A DNA stretch of 64,000 nt, taken from the NCBI GenBank assembly GCA_037576195.1, contig CM075102.1:34096745-34160744 (forward strand). Reading direction: 5' to 3'. The notes beneath the pieces are model-generated. The model searched no databases. It had not been told where the DNA came from and worked only from the letters and a program-made list of their open reading frames with translations. Shown one piece after another: positions 25,658 to 36,927 of this stretch. The translations under genes and the position numbers were made by a program. The stretch comes from Phytoseiulus persimilis. Its lineage: Eukaryota; Arthropoda; Arachnida; Mesostigmata; Phytoseiidae. Position 1 is the first letter of the stretch. Each line of letters starts with the position of its first letter.

Positions 25658-28600
25658 GTCTCCCGACGGTGGTTGCCGTATTCCCCTTCGCATTGAATTT
25701 GATATCCCTGAACCCGATCGCTTGAGAGGGCCTGTAGAACCATGGCTGAATCTTGAAGAACTCCTGAAGCGTTCTCCGGCGCCGTTCCGCTCCATTCGCT
25801 TCAGAAGATGCTCATTTTTACTTCAAGTTATTCTCACCGCCCTCAGGCGCTTGTTCCTAGAACCTGCGACAGGTGATTCGCTGATCACCTACCGCCGCTA
25901 GGAATGGTTGAATGTGACTCAAATCTGGATAGATGCGCCAACCATACACACGTTAAAAGTCTCTGCTGCGTTCTCAAGCTAAGAGAAATCGATTTAGAGG
26001 GGTTTCCTACGTTTCTCTCTGCAAGTCTTCGATCAGGGTCAGTGTCAAAACTCGCGAACTCGACGGTAATCCGTTGGAGAAGGGCTCCTCAAAGGGAGGC
26101 GCCAGTCGGCGAGCCTCAACTTCACTTCGATGGCAGACCGCTAGGGCTAGGACATTCATGACAATCGGTTAGGGCCAATCGAGGTTACCTCTGTTGGTGA
26201 GAAGGGTCATTCACAGCCGGTGTCTCTGCTCATGAGCGAAATCTACATAACCCGTAACAGGTAGGGAGGCTCAGGGAGTTGGTAAGCGTCTGCGGAAGGA
26301 ATCTGTTCGGAACTACAATCACATCGGACTGCCGGGTTGGAAGCAACTCCAGACTCTGGCGGATCGAGAAGCTGAAGAGCTTTGAACTGACTGGGATGAA
26401 GATCTGAGAACGCGTTCGCTCAATTGCTCACCACTTCGAATTGTCAATCACGAACACTTCATCTGAGTTCACGGAGAGTTCAAAGATATGAAAACAAAGA
26501 CAGAGCGTTCCCTGATGGGAGCTCTATGAATAGGGATTGATGCTCCCAGATGCGACGCAGAAACCTCACCGGGGTTCCCGTTCTCTTCTCCATCATGGAG
26601 TCGATCACGCTGATACACGATCACAGGCGGGGCCTCGGCTCGCTCGTACCGGTTGATGCAAAGAAAGGCGACGGCGTTCGCATCTCAAGTTGGAGTTCAC
26701 GGTTCAATCAACACCTTCGGTGAGACCCAAGAGACCTCTGTGGTGAAAGCGGTGGAGGTTCAAGGATTCCAACCAAAGCGCCACTTCACCGCCATCTTCA
26801 TACAGGAATGGAGAGCGAAACTTTGCTTCTAGGATTTCCGTGCATCGTTTTTCTGCCCGAGTCGGAGAGCTGGAGGATATACGATTCTCAAGAGAAGGCT
26901 TCAAATCGTTGTAGTCGAGCTCTTCGAAATAAGAGTCCGTGTCTCTGATTCAGCCAATGTGAGTATACGAGCCTCTGAATACGTTTAACCATCTTGAAGG
27001 GAGATGCGCCAGCGTTCTTGTTCAAGCTCTGAGGCTGCGTGCTATTCCCTACGGATACATCGTTTGCTCTTCCCGAGTGCTCTCCTCGATGCCTACAAAA
27101 GACCTGCATTCGAAGTGAGCTCCACCCTGCCAGAGATCTTTTAGCGGCTGCATTGCCTCCAAGTGGCTTTCCTCACCGATTTTTTTTCTGGCTCATGATG
27201 CGGAATTTGGCACCTGATCCTGCATTGGGCTGGGAACGTTAAACGTCAGGCTCCGGCAGGCTGTGACGTATTCAGGGGTGGGGGCACTTCGATATCGTCC
27301 TCCTCCCTGGAGAGGATCCGGCTCCATCGGCCGTTCCTGGGTATGCCCTACGTATGGCCTGTGAACCATCGTGAAATCTCGGAGATTTGCCTGACTTCCT
27401 CAGGCTGACGACTCCGGAGACCATCTTCCGCATCCTCTCCACCCATTAGTTGTTCGCAGAACTTTTCATTGTATGATCCAGCTGGACTGACGCGCGACGG
27501 TGCACGAGCAGCGGCCCGTGGGCCAGATCAGGCCCTTACGGCGGCTCGGTCCAGCCCGCGGGAATATTCCTACCAGTGGCGTGAAGCAAGCGAACATCAT
27601 ACGAACGAGGGACAATCCTGTCGGCGTCGAAATCACCATTTTCAACAAGTCCTCAGAAAATTCCATTTGAAAATCATCGAAAAACCATGCAACAAATCTC
27701 GAGCAGAGGGATTCCTGAACGGATCATCATGCTGATTCCAGCCGAACGACCAGCTCCGAAGCCATTTCCCTAAACGCTGGGCTACACATCGTTCAATTAT
27801 TAGCAGCACGTATCCATGCGAGCAGCAGTTCTCTACGATGGTCTCTCCCTCGAAGTAACTCGGTGACTTCGATCCAGATCCGATCGTGACGTCCTCATTT
27901 TCCACGAAAAATATCATCAGGCTGAGTTTGTAACAAGACCCTCACAGCATTGTGAGATAGAAGTACATACAGTGTCGTTCCATGTAGCTTTTTCCGGCGG
28001 TTTTCAGCCCGGAAATAGTCGCCACAAACGTTGGCCCACAAGCACACCCTGACCGGCCATCAGTCTTACTTCAGCGCCCGTAGCTACATTATCTCGGAAC
28101 GTGCGCAGGTTGAGCCCTCTTCCAGCTTCTCAGCTGGAGCCGAAATGGAACCATGTAACGATCGGGCAAGATAGCAGTGGAGCCAATCCCAGGGAAAAGA
28201 GAAGCCAATCGATCACCAAAGCTCGCCCATGACTCGGGCCGAACATTCCCCGTTGCGAGATAGTAGCAACAGGCTGTGCGGACCTTGAGGATCAGCCGGC
28301 TCAGATGTAGAACGTGTTGGGGAGCAAGCGTCCCTCACCTTCTCCTTTACTTCTGAATCAAGGAAGGGGCAAGGAGCTGAACTCATTGCCTCACGATCAG
28401 GAAATACAATATTTCTCGATTCCGAGTTCGCGCACACGCGAAATTCTCGCACGAAATATTGCGATTCTTCATTCCCACGCTCCACGCCTCAGTCTCTACA
28501 CTCTCCTCTACACTCCGAGCATTCAGGAAGGAGCAGGAGCCTCAAACCGGCCAGAGGAGTTGACCGCCGTTCTGTGAGATACGTATCCCATCAGGGAGGC

Positions 28601-30010
28601 AATGTCGAGTGGACGTACTGCAGAGGCCTTCAACCGATGATATTCCGCTCCACGGGGGAAGAAGGGGGGGGGGGGGGAGACTTGGAGCACGATCGTGCCT
28701 GCCCGAAGCATCAGCATAAAGCGAGGATCAGCTTCCCTCGCAGCATTTGGGTCAGCACATTTTCCGCAACGACTTCAGTTTGGGAACGTGTGGGATCTCC
28801 ATGTCCGCTATCTCCCAATACACCGGGAATCGCGTGTGGCGGTGCCAGTTAATATCACATGTGGACCTCAGTATCCGCCAGGCCCCACTCTCTCCCCCCT
28901 TCTTCAAATGGTGTCGAAAGGTATTGGAACCCCCACAGGGATTGGGCACGCCTGCAAGGAATCTCGGGACGATTTTCCTCGCTTTCAATCTTGCTTGATT
29001 CGGATCCAGCATAATTCTCTCTTCGAAGCCATCTTGCCACCGCCTTGTCAGAATGAATCTCCTAGTCCCTGATGGTTTCCCATGAGGAATCCATGAGCGG
29101 TTGGTAAGGAATTAGATCATGATAGTGTACGCATTCGGCTCCAAGATGCCGGCAAATGATCAAGAGCGGAGTTCCATTCAAAGCTCACCCGATGGAGTCT
29201 GTAGTGTTTGGACGACCCGGGGAGCATATTCGCAGATTGCCCGACTTGATCGGATTCCTCTCAACTGACTTGCTGTGACGTGAGCCTGTTTCCGTATCGG
29301 ATGGGAGTCGTCGAGTGCAACGCGGCTGAATCGGCTCTGTCATCTCAGAGAATATGGCATAATTCTCGTCGATATAGACAGATCCAGGCTCGCTTCGGAA
29401 GATTCCTCGAGGACGGAGTAACGAGTCTCACAGAAGTCGAGAGCGGGTACATTCTTTTCTATCTGACTCCATGCGACTCCCTGGGACACTCTCTGTCACA
29501 CGCGCCAAATCGACGTCTGAATGCCTCCAGAATGCAACGGTGACCCTGAATCAGGATTCGAAAACTCCTTAGTCGAAACGAAAAAGCTCCGCCCCACAGA
29601 GGTGTTTTCCACAAGTCGAGTCGCCCGCACGCAGTCTCCAACGCTTCGAAGCACGTTGCCAGGCGACTCGGACTGCGACCGAGAACGCATTCGCGAACCG
29701 ACTGCCTCTTCCATGCCCTAATGACTTGATTCCGTTCGAGGGCGAATCAGAATTGGTCCGGCGTGCAGGTGCTAAGGTGAAATGACATCGGTTCCATGAA
29801 AGGTTGCTCTATCTACATATGCTCGGATCGTCTCACTTGGGGAAGGGCTCCCAGAGCATAGACGAGTTTACGAGAGGCCGACCCAGCATGCTTCCCTGGA
29901 TAAACATCACGATTCTCTAGTGGAGATTACGACGGGATCAATGAGGACTTCGTGGGTATCATCTGACAGACTCAGTAATGGAACTACGCTGGGCTAATAG
30001 GAGCTTATCG
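25658..30010. other. Gene-poor interval with no convincing coding sequence
   Basis: Open frames here are under about 125 codons, occur on both strands and resemble no family I know. That length is expected by chance at this base composition. The only simple repeat noted is the poly-G run at 28664-28677. Confidence 0.5.
28664..28677 (+). repeat. Poly-G run
   Basis: Fourteen consecutive G bases, preceded by shorter G runs (gggggaagaa). Simple-sequence tract. Confidence 0.9.
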
Positions 30011-30124
30011 GTAGGGCTCGGAAGTTTATGCACTTTTTCGAAATTATTCTCTTGATTGCTTGAGATCCATCGATTGCTATGAGGGGATAATTTCGAAAAA
30101 ATGCATAATTCCCCGGGTCCTACT
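30011..30124 (+). ncRNA. Precursor-microRNA-like hairpin (candidate)
   Basis: Two arms fold back on each other. The core pairs 30026-30047 with 30087-30108 (21 of 22 positions complementary). Pairing extends inward to 30054/30080 through G-U wobbles and outward, with a small internal loop, to about 30011/30124. The terminal loop is about 25 bases. On the plus-strand RNA nearly all non-Watson-Crick positions are G-U, with one C-A mismatch, so a structured plus-strand RNA is favoured over its complement. Length (about 114 nt) and arm geometry suit a microRNA precursor. No known microRNA was recognised. A degenerate foldback transposon remnant is the main alternative. Confidence 0.4.
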
Positions 30125-32731
30125 CATCAGTGTCTGCAGTCCTCGGCATCGAGCCGATGCCCCTATCGATGAAGTTCGAACCTGTTGTTCGAATTGAACT
30201 CCTGAGCAGCAGGAGCGAGAATACCTCGTCGCACTCATGGATCTCTGCCGACTCAACCCCGAGCATGGGGGTCGTAGTTCGGAAACGTCAGCAGCGCCGC
30301 TGGTGCTGAGAATAAGGTATATGTATGTCGAATCATATGAACACTGTGGAGCGTTGTTCAACTGGAAGCGACCTTCTATGCGATCAACGAGCTTTGTGGT
30401 CGAATCGGGACCTGCATGACATTGTACAACGCTCCAGGCTAGTAGCTCATCCACGAGTCATGGGCTTCTGATTTTTAGGTGATTTGTTCAGCTTCAGAAG
30501 TGTATACTCCGTGGCGGAATCAGCGAGCAAGAGTGATCGGAGTACTGTCGGAGCTCCATGCATTGCGAAACGTAAAAGGTTGAGCTTCCGAGATCCCAAA
30601 CAATGCAATGAATTTCCGTGAGCTGCCTGCTGAGGCGCCCGATTCGCGTGCGCGAATACAATGAGCATTCCTTGACGGGCATCGATCTCCTCAGGATCTC
30701 GTGAGAGCCGGTCAGTGGGAGTGGGGAACTACAGCGAAGCTCGAATCCCTCGCGATCCTCGGATGCTAGCGAGCGATCTCCCTAGCACTAGCACATTGTT
30801 GCGTTCCCCCACGGGATTGTTACGCTATGAGCGTACACGACAGCTTTCCCTTCTCTCGGGAGACGGTATGGAATTCGCCAGAAAGGTACGTCTCCGGAAG
30901 AATATCGGCCTCGCGAACTCAACCTATCTTGAAAGGCCCGATTTTGTCGTTCTCATTGCCGCATATCTCCTCAGCAGCCACCGGACCGGGTAAAAACGTT
31001 CCGGTTGCCTCACTGAATAACCAGCCAAACTTGACCTGCGCTGACCGAGATGCAAGAATGGCATTCCTGATGACTTGGAAAACTCGTGGCCTTTGAAGTA
31101 CCTGGATCGAACTTCAGAGGAATCCTGCGCCGCAAATTCATAGTAAGTCCAGCATAGACGCAGCCGGGGGCCGGCCTCCGGCTTGTCCTCAGCCGCGGAG
31201 CCCAACATTGGGCTCGTCAGAGTATGACGAAGTTTGGGGCGACGAGGACGGTACGCCGAGAGAGACCTTGTGCAGGCACTAAGAAATTGACGACATCCAT
31301 GACAACTTGCTCAGGAGAGCAGCCAGAAAGTGTCTAATAGCTCGATGGAGCCCAACCTACTCAATGATCCCCAGTAGCCGGCCCAATCGCAGGCCATCTG
31401 TTGATGTTTCAAGTCAACCTCTGGAACTCGGATTTTTCATTTCCATAGTTATATCGAAACAGGCGATCTCTTCGAAGGTTCGACATCTCTTTCTAGACGA
31501 AATCAGGCTCTTTGAGGAGTCCAGAGCTATGTGTCCAGATGAGAGCAGCGAGAGTCCCCCGCCCCACAAAACAGTGCCGTCCACCGGAGGTCTGCAGCCC
31601 AGAAACGATTCGAAACAAAGTGATATGGATACTGGCAGAACGTCGCAAGTCGAAAACGCATCGCGGGCAGTTCATCTGGACAGGGCATTCCAATTCATTG
31701 GGGCTTTTCGCTGCATACGGAAGGCTCGTTCACGGGGTTCATCTACAGCCCACTGGGGGACTCTCTCGAGTTCTGTAGACCTCAGAGGATCGCACTACAT
31801 ATGTTTCCTCGTGAGACCAGCAAAAGCGACCAGCTTCAGCATCAGAACCCACCATTTTCGACCTTGAACGTCATTCTGTGGATCCCGCAGAAGCCTAACT
31901 CGCGTAAACGTCCTCTTTGCTGGAAGAATAGCCGACCCATCATTAGGCTCGCATCAAGTAAGCTCCCGAGCCTTCTTGATCTTCTGTGACAAATACGACA
32001 GGATCCTATGATTAGGAAGGCAGACCGATCGCGATCCTTCGGAATACTATCAAGTCTAATTGCGTTGATCGCGGAAGCTCGTGCTCGGGAAGCTGAGCTC
32101 ATTGTTGGCTCATTCTCTATGCTCCCGTCGCGCCGCAGAGTTCAGAATGTTCAGCCTACGCATGATATTCAACTAAGGGAAGTAAACAGCCTCGACCTCG
32201 AGTCCTCTGACAAACTTGGGTTGAAGTTACGGATGGCAGGGAAGCATCCAAAATCAGCTGAGTCACTCGGAAGATATTCGCATCTACCATGCGATCCAAC
32301 GATTCGGCGGGGAGAATTCCCGAAATCACAATGGAACTCAATTCTTCGAACACCTCCAAGATGTCACCTTACGCGGAGGATTCGTTCGCAGGAAATGCCT
32401 CGAGCACGAGTCTCAGATCTACGAAAACATGCGGACCCGATCACTTGATTGCAGTCCCCCTATTTCTCCGTCACATGGACTTGGGCAACAATACATTTAG
32501 CTCGGCTTGCCATCCAGCAATGAAGAGCTTAGCGGGTGGCGGATCGGGTCGATCCTACCACAAGCGAAGAGAGCTGCAGTGCTCCTCAGAGTGACCTCTT
32601 CGTCGTTGATCCGAAACCTCTTTGACTATGAAGAATAAAACGGCATAGAGTTCGGCGGGCCGGAAAACGCCGAATACCGTTCCAAACGGATCAGCTTTCG
32701 CTATCTCATGATCATCATACGAACAGGCCCA
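30125..32731. other. Gene-poor interval with nothing recognised
   Basis: Short open frames on both strands only, the longest about 186 codons (31307-31867, plus) without any recognisable domain. No repeat or RNA gene stands out. Confidence 0.45.
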
Positions 32732-32849
32732 TGAATATGATTATTAGCATAAATATGATCATATTCAGATCCAAAAGCCCATATTCCGGAAAAAGTGTAT
32801 GAATGTCAGCCTATTCACACTCCCGCTCCCATTCATGCTGACATTCATA
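32732..32849. repeat. Two adjacent hairpin-forming inverted repeats
   Basis: The first hairpin pairs 32732-32741 (TGAATATGAT) perfectly with 32758-32767 around a 16-base loop. The second pairs 32798-32810 (TATGAATGTCAGC) perfectly with 32837-32849 around a 26-base loop. Both lie in a locally AT-rich island. They may be small-element remnants or structured RNA. Confidence 0.7.
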
Positions 32850-35383
32850 TTCATAAAAGTTTCGAAGAACTCTCGAAGAACAGCGAGAGGAAGTCAAGGC
32901 ACTCATCAAACTTCATACAGTTCATTTTACCTCTACTTATGAATCGGATCGTTCCGATTCAACATTTCTGCTGACTTTACGCCCAGAGCGTCGTCATGGT
33001 CCAGGAGCTGGTTCGGCACCAGACTTCGGTCGAATCCTCGCGAAGGGATCGGCGCTGAGTGGGATTGAGAGCCGCGGAAACTATTCTCGTACTTATCTCG
33101 AGCTCATCCTGCGTGAGCGGGAAAGATTGAACCCGGCCTTGTCATTTCGCTTTTGTGTCGCAGGAGTGCGCTCGAACGTGAGTGGAGCATCCGACTCAAT
33201 TCGGCTCTGTTCAGACAGCTTGAAGCCCGTAGACAGCGTGAATGGCTCCGAAGTACCAGCGAGATACCATGATACTCATCCTGGGATGCAAAACTTCGTC
33301 TTTGAATTCGTCTGCTTTCGCGTGAGTTATGCTGGATATCAACTTCCGGAGCAGGCTGCTCCATTCAGCCGTACACGGTTTCCGTCGCAAGTTTCGTCGA
33401 TGACGAGCTGTCTCGACAACGAATATTCATGGTTCCGAAAGTATTCACGATAGGCGAAGTTTCCGCGTTCTCCTCCTCATTTCCTGTGGTGCGAAAGAGA
33501 ATGTAAAATGATTTGAGGAAGATCACGTCTGTCAAGCTGACTGCGCTGCTCAATTCCGCTCATCACACTCTGTCGTTTACGTGCCATCGTTCCTATACAT
33601 ACTTGACGAGCTACTGAAATCCCATTTTGACCCTCGAGTATTCAGAAGAGAAAATGTTCCATCAGACTCATTTTCGATGTCTGTTTCGATGGCCGGCGGC
33701 TGATCATCTGCGAGATTCCTCATCTCAGAGGCACCGTATCTGCCAGGTTTCTCCTTTGCGAGGTCCCCGACACGCGAGATTCAAAGGTTCTCCGATTGAG
33801 CTAGTGATTCCGACGGCTCTGTCGTCGGGAATCAGGAACACACACGTCAGACATTGAGTTAGAACAAGTCAGTTGGATTATAGTTCCTTGTTGCAACTCC
33901 ATGAGGTGTCCCACCACTCGAGACGACGTGCTTTACCCCCAAACGTCCTAGGCTCCATGTGTCTCAGTGTTCAGTACCGTCTCGCTCCCCTGTTCTCAAG
34001 TTTTTCAGTTCCTGAGGCCATAGTCGTGTTGGTTTCTCGTGGCCCCCGACGGTTTCGTCGAGGACTTCCGTAGGCGACGACGGAAGCCTCTCCTTGATCT
34101 AAAAGCAGAGATCATTGGTGGGAAGGTTCCATAGAAACCTCGGGAGCATCGAGCGAAGAGATGAGGGCGCCCATGTTGACGTAGTGGATAATCTTTTGTG
34201 CACAGGGGTTTGGAGAATTCATCGCTCCCAGCTCACGTAAACATACATTCGGTAGAAGAGAGAGAGAGAGAGCATGCTTCCTTACGGTTGGATTAAGACG
34301 CCTGTTCACCCTCGGTACGCGCTTCCATTAAGTACATTTCGTCGGAGGCTTGAAACGATGCATGCTAGCTCTCGTGTACGGCGGAATGCCCGAGGAATAT
34401 ATGTAAACAGGTGTTTGCGAGAAGAGAATATTGATCGAAAGCTTCCGTGCTCACAAACTCTTGGTACACGGCTCAGCACGAATTTCTACTCAAACATACC
34501 CCTCTTTGCGCTATGTACACTGGCGCTAAGCAGGTTTGGCTAGTTTCGCTCTAAGGTCTTCGAAGCAAAAACAAGGCAGCGCGCCGGAAATCTTCTCGAC
34601 GGGAGTAACTCAATCATATTCTCGGAATTTCGCTTTGTCGAGATGGGACAGTACCTGCCATGATCAGCCGGATTCGGGTCGAAGACGTTCAACACACTAT
34701 TTCTGCTGGAGTAGAGATCCCGCGACTCTACCTCTCTTTCGAAAGTGAAAAATCGCAGCCGGAGCTCTTTCGGAATCTTAATAATGCAGGACTTCTCTCT
34801 CAAAGAGCCAGGCAGAAGACTTTTCACATGGCATGTACTGCTCACACATGGAGCAGCACAGCTCTCTCGAAAAACTCAAGGACCACTGAGTACTCTGGAC
34901 GAGGTTTCCCGGGATGTCTGAGAGCTGGTGCCCGGGTTCGTGTCGTCTTCCCCACTCGTTCGATTCTATATCCTCAACAAGATTCCCTGGATTGCAACTG
35001 GGGAGACGATCTCTTCTGAATTGGGTAAGGAACGTCCTCCGCACACGAAGTCCACATCGGAGAGAGCGCATCTTCTTCGTCGCAGGCGACCTAACCGAGA
35101 ACTCATCCGTGGAAATTACCGAAGCGTCCACTTGTATGAGTTGAAACATCAACCCATAGAACCATATTTGTGCGCCGACCAAGCAATGGGGCCCCGAGAT
35201 GCGACCAGTCTCTGAGCACATACGGAGCAGTTGGTGGCTACATCGGTACATTGACGCTCGTGGATTAGTCAGCGTCGTCACAATCTCTGATGACATCATC
35301 TTTACCCTTATTGGTATTCTGGTTTGGGTCAAACTTAATCACTAGAGCTAGGATGCTACGGCATTCCTCATTTTATACCTTCC
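32850..35383. other. Gene-poor interval with nothing recognised
   Basis: No domain, splice-supported exon or RNA gene was found. A short GA repeat sits at 34257-34272. The longest minus-strand frame (34778-35332, 184 codons) has no recognisable similarity and is plausible by chance. Confidence 0.45.
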
Positions 35384-35508
35384 GTCTATCCATATAAGGA
35401 GACGGATGAATGAGTTTCTGATGGCTGAGTTCATCAGTTCTCATGGCAATGATGCATAATCCATCAATCTATCCATGCATCTACCCACGGATCCATGGAT
35501 TGATGGAT
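35384..35508. repeat. Cluster of three short inverted repeats
   Basis: CCGTCT near 35383 pairs with AGACGG near 35399. CTGATG near 35418 pairs with CATCAG near 35432. The strongest pairs ATCCATCAA (35459-35467) plus TCCATG (35472-35477) with 35494-35508, a 15-bp stem with a 4-base bulge and a 16-base loop. The region is also rich in the pattern ATCCAT and its complement. Confidence 0.6.
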
Positions 35509-36199
35509 GATGAACAATGATGAATGCCTGAGCCTCCAAGCTCTAGTAATTACCATGCCAGTTGTATAGATGGCGAACGGGCGGAGATGGGACGCTTTCT
35601 CGGGAGCCCTGCTAAAGTTTCTCCGCTTAGGTTTCCAGACAAGCTGACAGGACAATCTTGAACGCTTTGAGCGATTCCCGTTTCACCAATTTGGGTTGGT
35701 TGAAATAATCATTGATGGCTCGAAGACGTATGCAGAGGCAGGACGAACAACAAGGATGCATTCTTTTCGAAGATCGTGGTATCATCGCCCTGTTAATGAT
35801 TTCTCGGTACTCCCATCTGAGGATAACAAGGGAGTCAACTACGGTGCCAAGCATGGAGAACTGTTCTGCCGGCTGTAAGGCAGCAGCCTGTAACGCCGAA
35901 CTAGGATTTCTTCTTCGCGAACTAGGTTTCGCGAACGCTTTCTTTTTTTTTCAAATTCTCCTCACGAAATCATGGAAGTTCGGTTCGCCAGATGGAACCA
36001 CAGGGCGGTTCGACCCCGAACGAGGAAGCCCCAGGAGTCTTCAAGGCATGGAACTGAGTTGGAGACATGCGAAAGTCATCGACTCGGCATTCTCCCCGAG
36101 GAACTCGAATGATTTCGGGCGCTCTCCACGAGTCCGAGATGCTCTCCTTGGGATAATAGTGAGAACGGTCATGATCAAAAGTCAGCCTCCAATACAATC

Positions 36200-36927
36200 C
36201 TGCTTCGCTACGGGGTTGATTGAAGGAGCGGGTTGCTGTGGAACACTGAGTCACGGAAAAGGAGAGAATCTCTCATCATACAAGCCCGGATTTCTCCGCA
36301 TCTCGAAACCTCTAAGCTCGTTTCACGGAATGATACTTCCAGGCCGAATCGATAGCGGTAGACTTCATATTTCCCCGAAGATTGGGATACCCGAAAGTTG
36401 ACCGTACAGGAGTTCCCATTCCGAAGAGGCTCATAGTCGTACAAGTTCTCTGTCTGCGGGATTCCACGTCGCACGACGAGTAGCGCGTACTCCAGATCAG
36501 ATTGGCCGTTGTCACTGGAAGTTCTTGCCACGTTTGCCTTCACCTGCCCTATCGATTCGACCTGTCACGCATTGAGAGAGGAAATTTCAATGCAAATGAA
36601 GTTGCCGTCCAATGATTCCGTCTATGCGACACTCCGGCTCGCAGGCAGGGAGGTCACCAGAAGGTGTTCGGCTGGAGATTCCTCCCGGTCTGAGAAGGCT
36701 CTCAGGAGGAACTCTGTCCTGAACATCTGATGAGCAAGTGTTGGGAGATCTTCCGCTACGAGTTTATTGTACGATTTGTGATTCGTGATCTGGCCGACAG
36801 TGGCTCCCAGCAGAGTTTGGAATTGCTCTGAGGGAAAAACGAGGGTAGGAAAGCGGAGGGTTCGTACGGTAAGAGAGGGTTTGGAGTCTGTAAGCGCATG
36901 CGTCACCCTGTTCCCCACTTGTTGCAT
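36200..36927 (-). pseudogene. Possible relic of a papain-family cysteine protease
   Basis: On the minus strand an open stretch ending near 36208 contains EYALLVVRRGI, then TENLYDYE and, six residues later, a Cys. This resembles the conserved part of C1A proteases that reads A-F-x-Y-(I/V)...G-(I/G)-x-T-E-x-x-Y-P-Y-E...C. It begins after a possible acceptor (tgcgtgacag, ending near 36565). Further upstream (36622-36850) another frame reads ITNHKSYN followed by LPTLAHQMF and RTEF, weakly like the I29 inhibitory propeptide (HN..Y..G...N.F.D.T..EF). The catalytic CGSCWAF segment between them is absent, and no His/Asn active-site region follows. If the similarity is real this is a broken protease gene. 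The match is short and by eye, so chance is not excluded. Confidence 0.22.

Noticed and set aside
30150-30200. GGTTCGAAC motif on the minus strand resembling a tRNA T arm
   Set aside because: The T stem does not pair and no cloverleaf can be drawn.
35712-36401. 229-codon open frame on the plus strand
   Set aside because: No recognisable domain, no splice or leader support, and it partly overlaps the possible protease relic on the other strand. The length is possible by chance in a window of this size.
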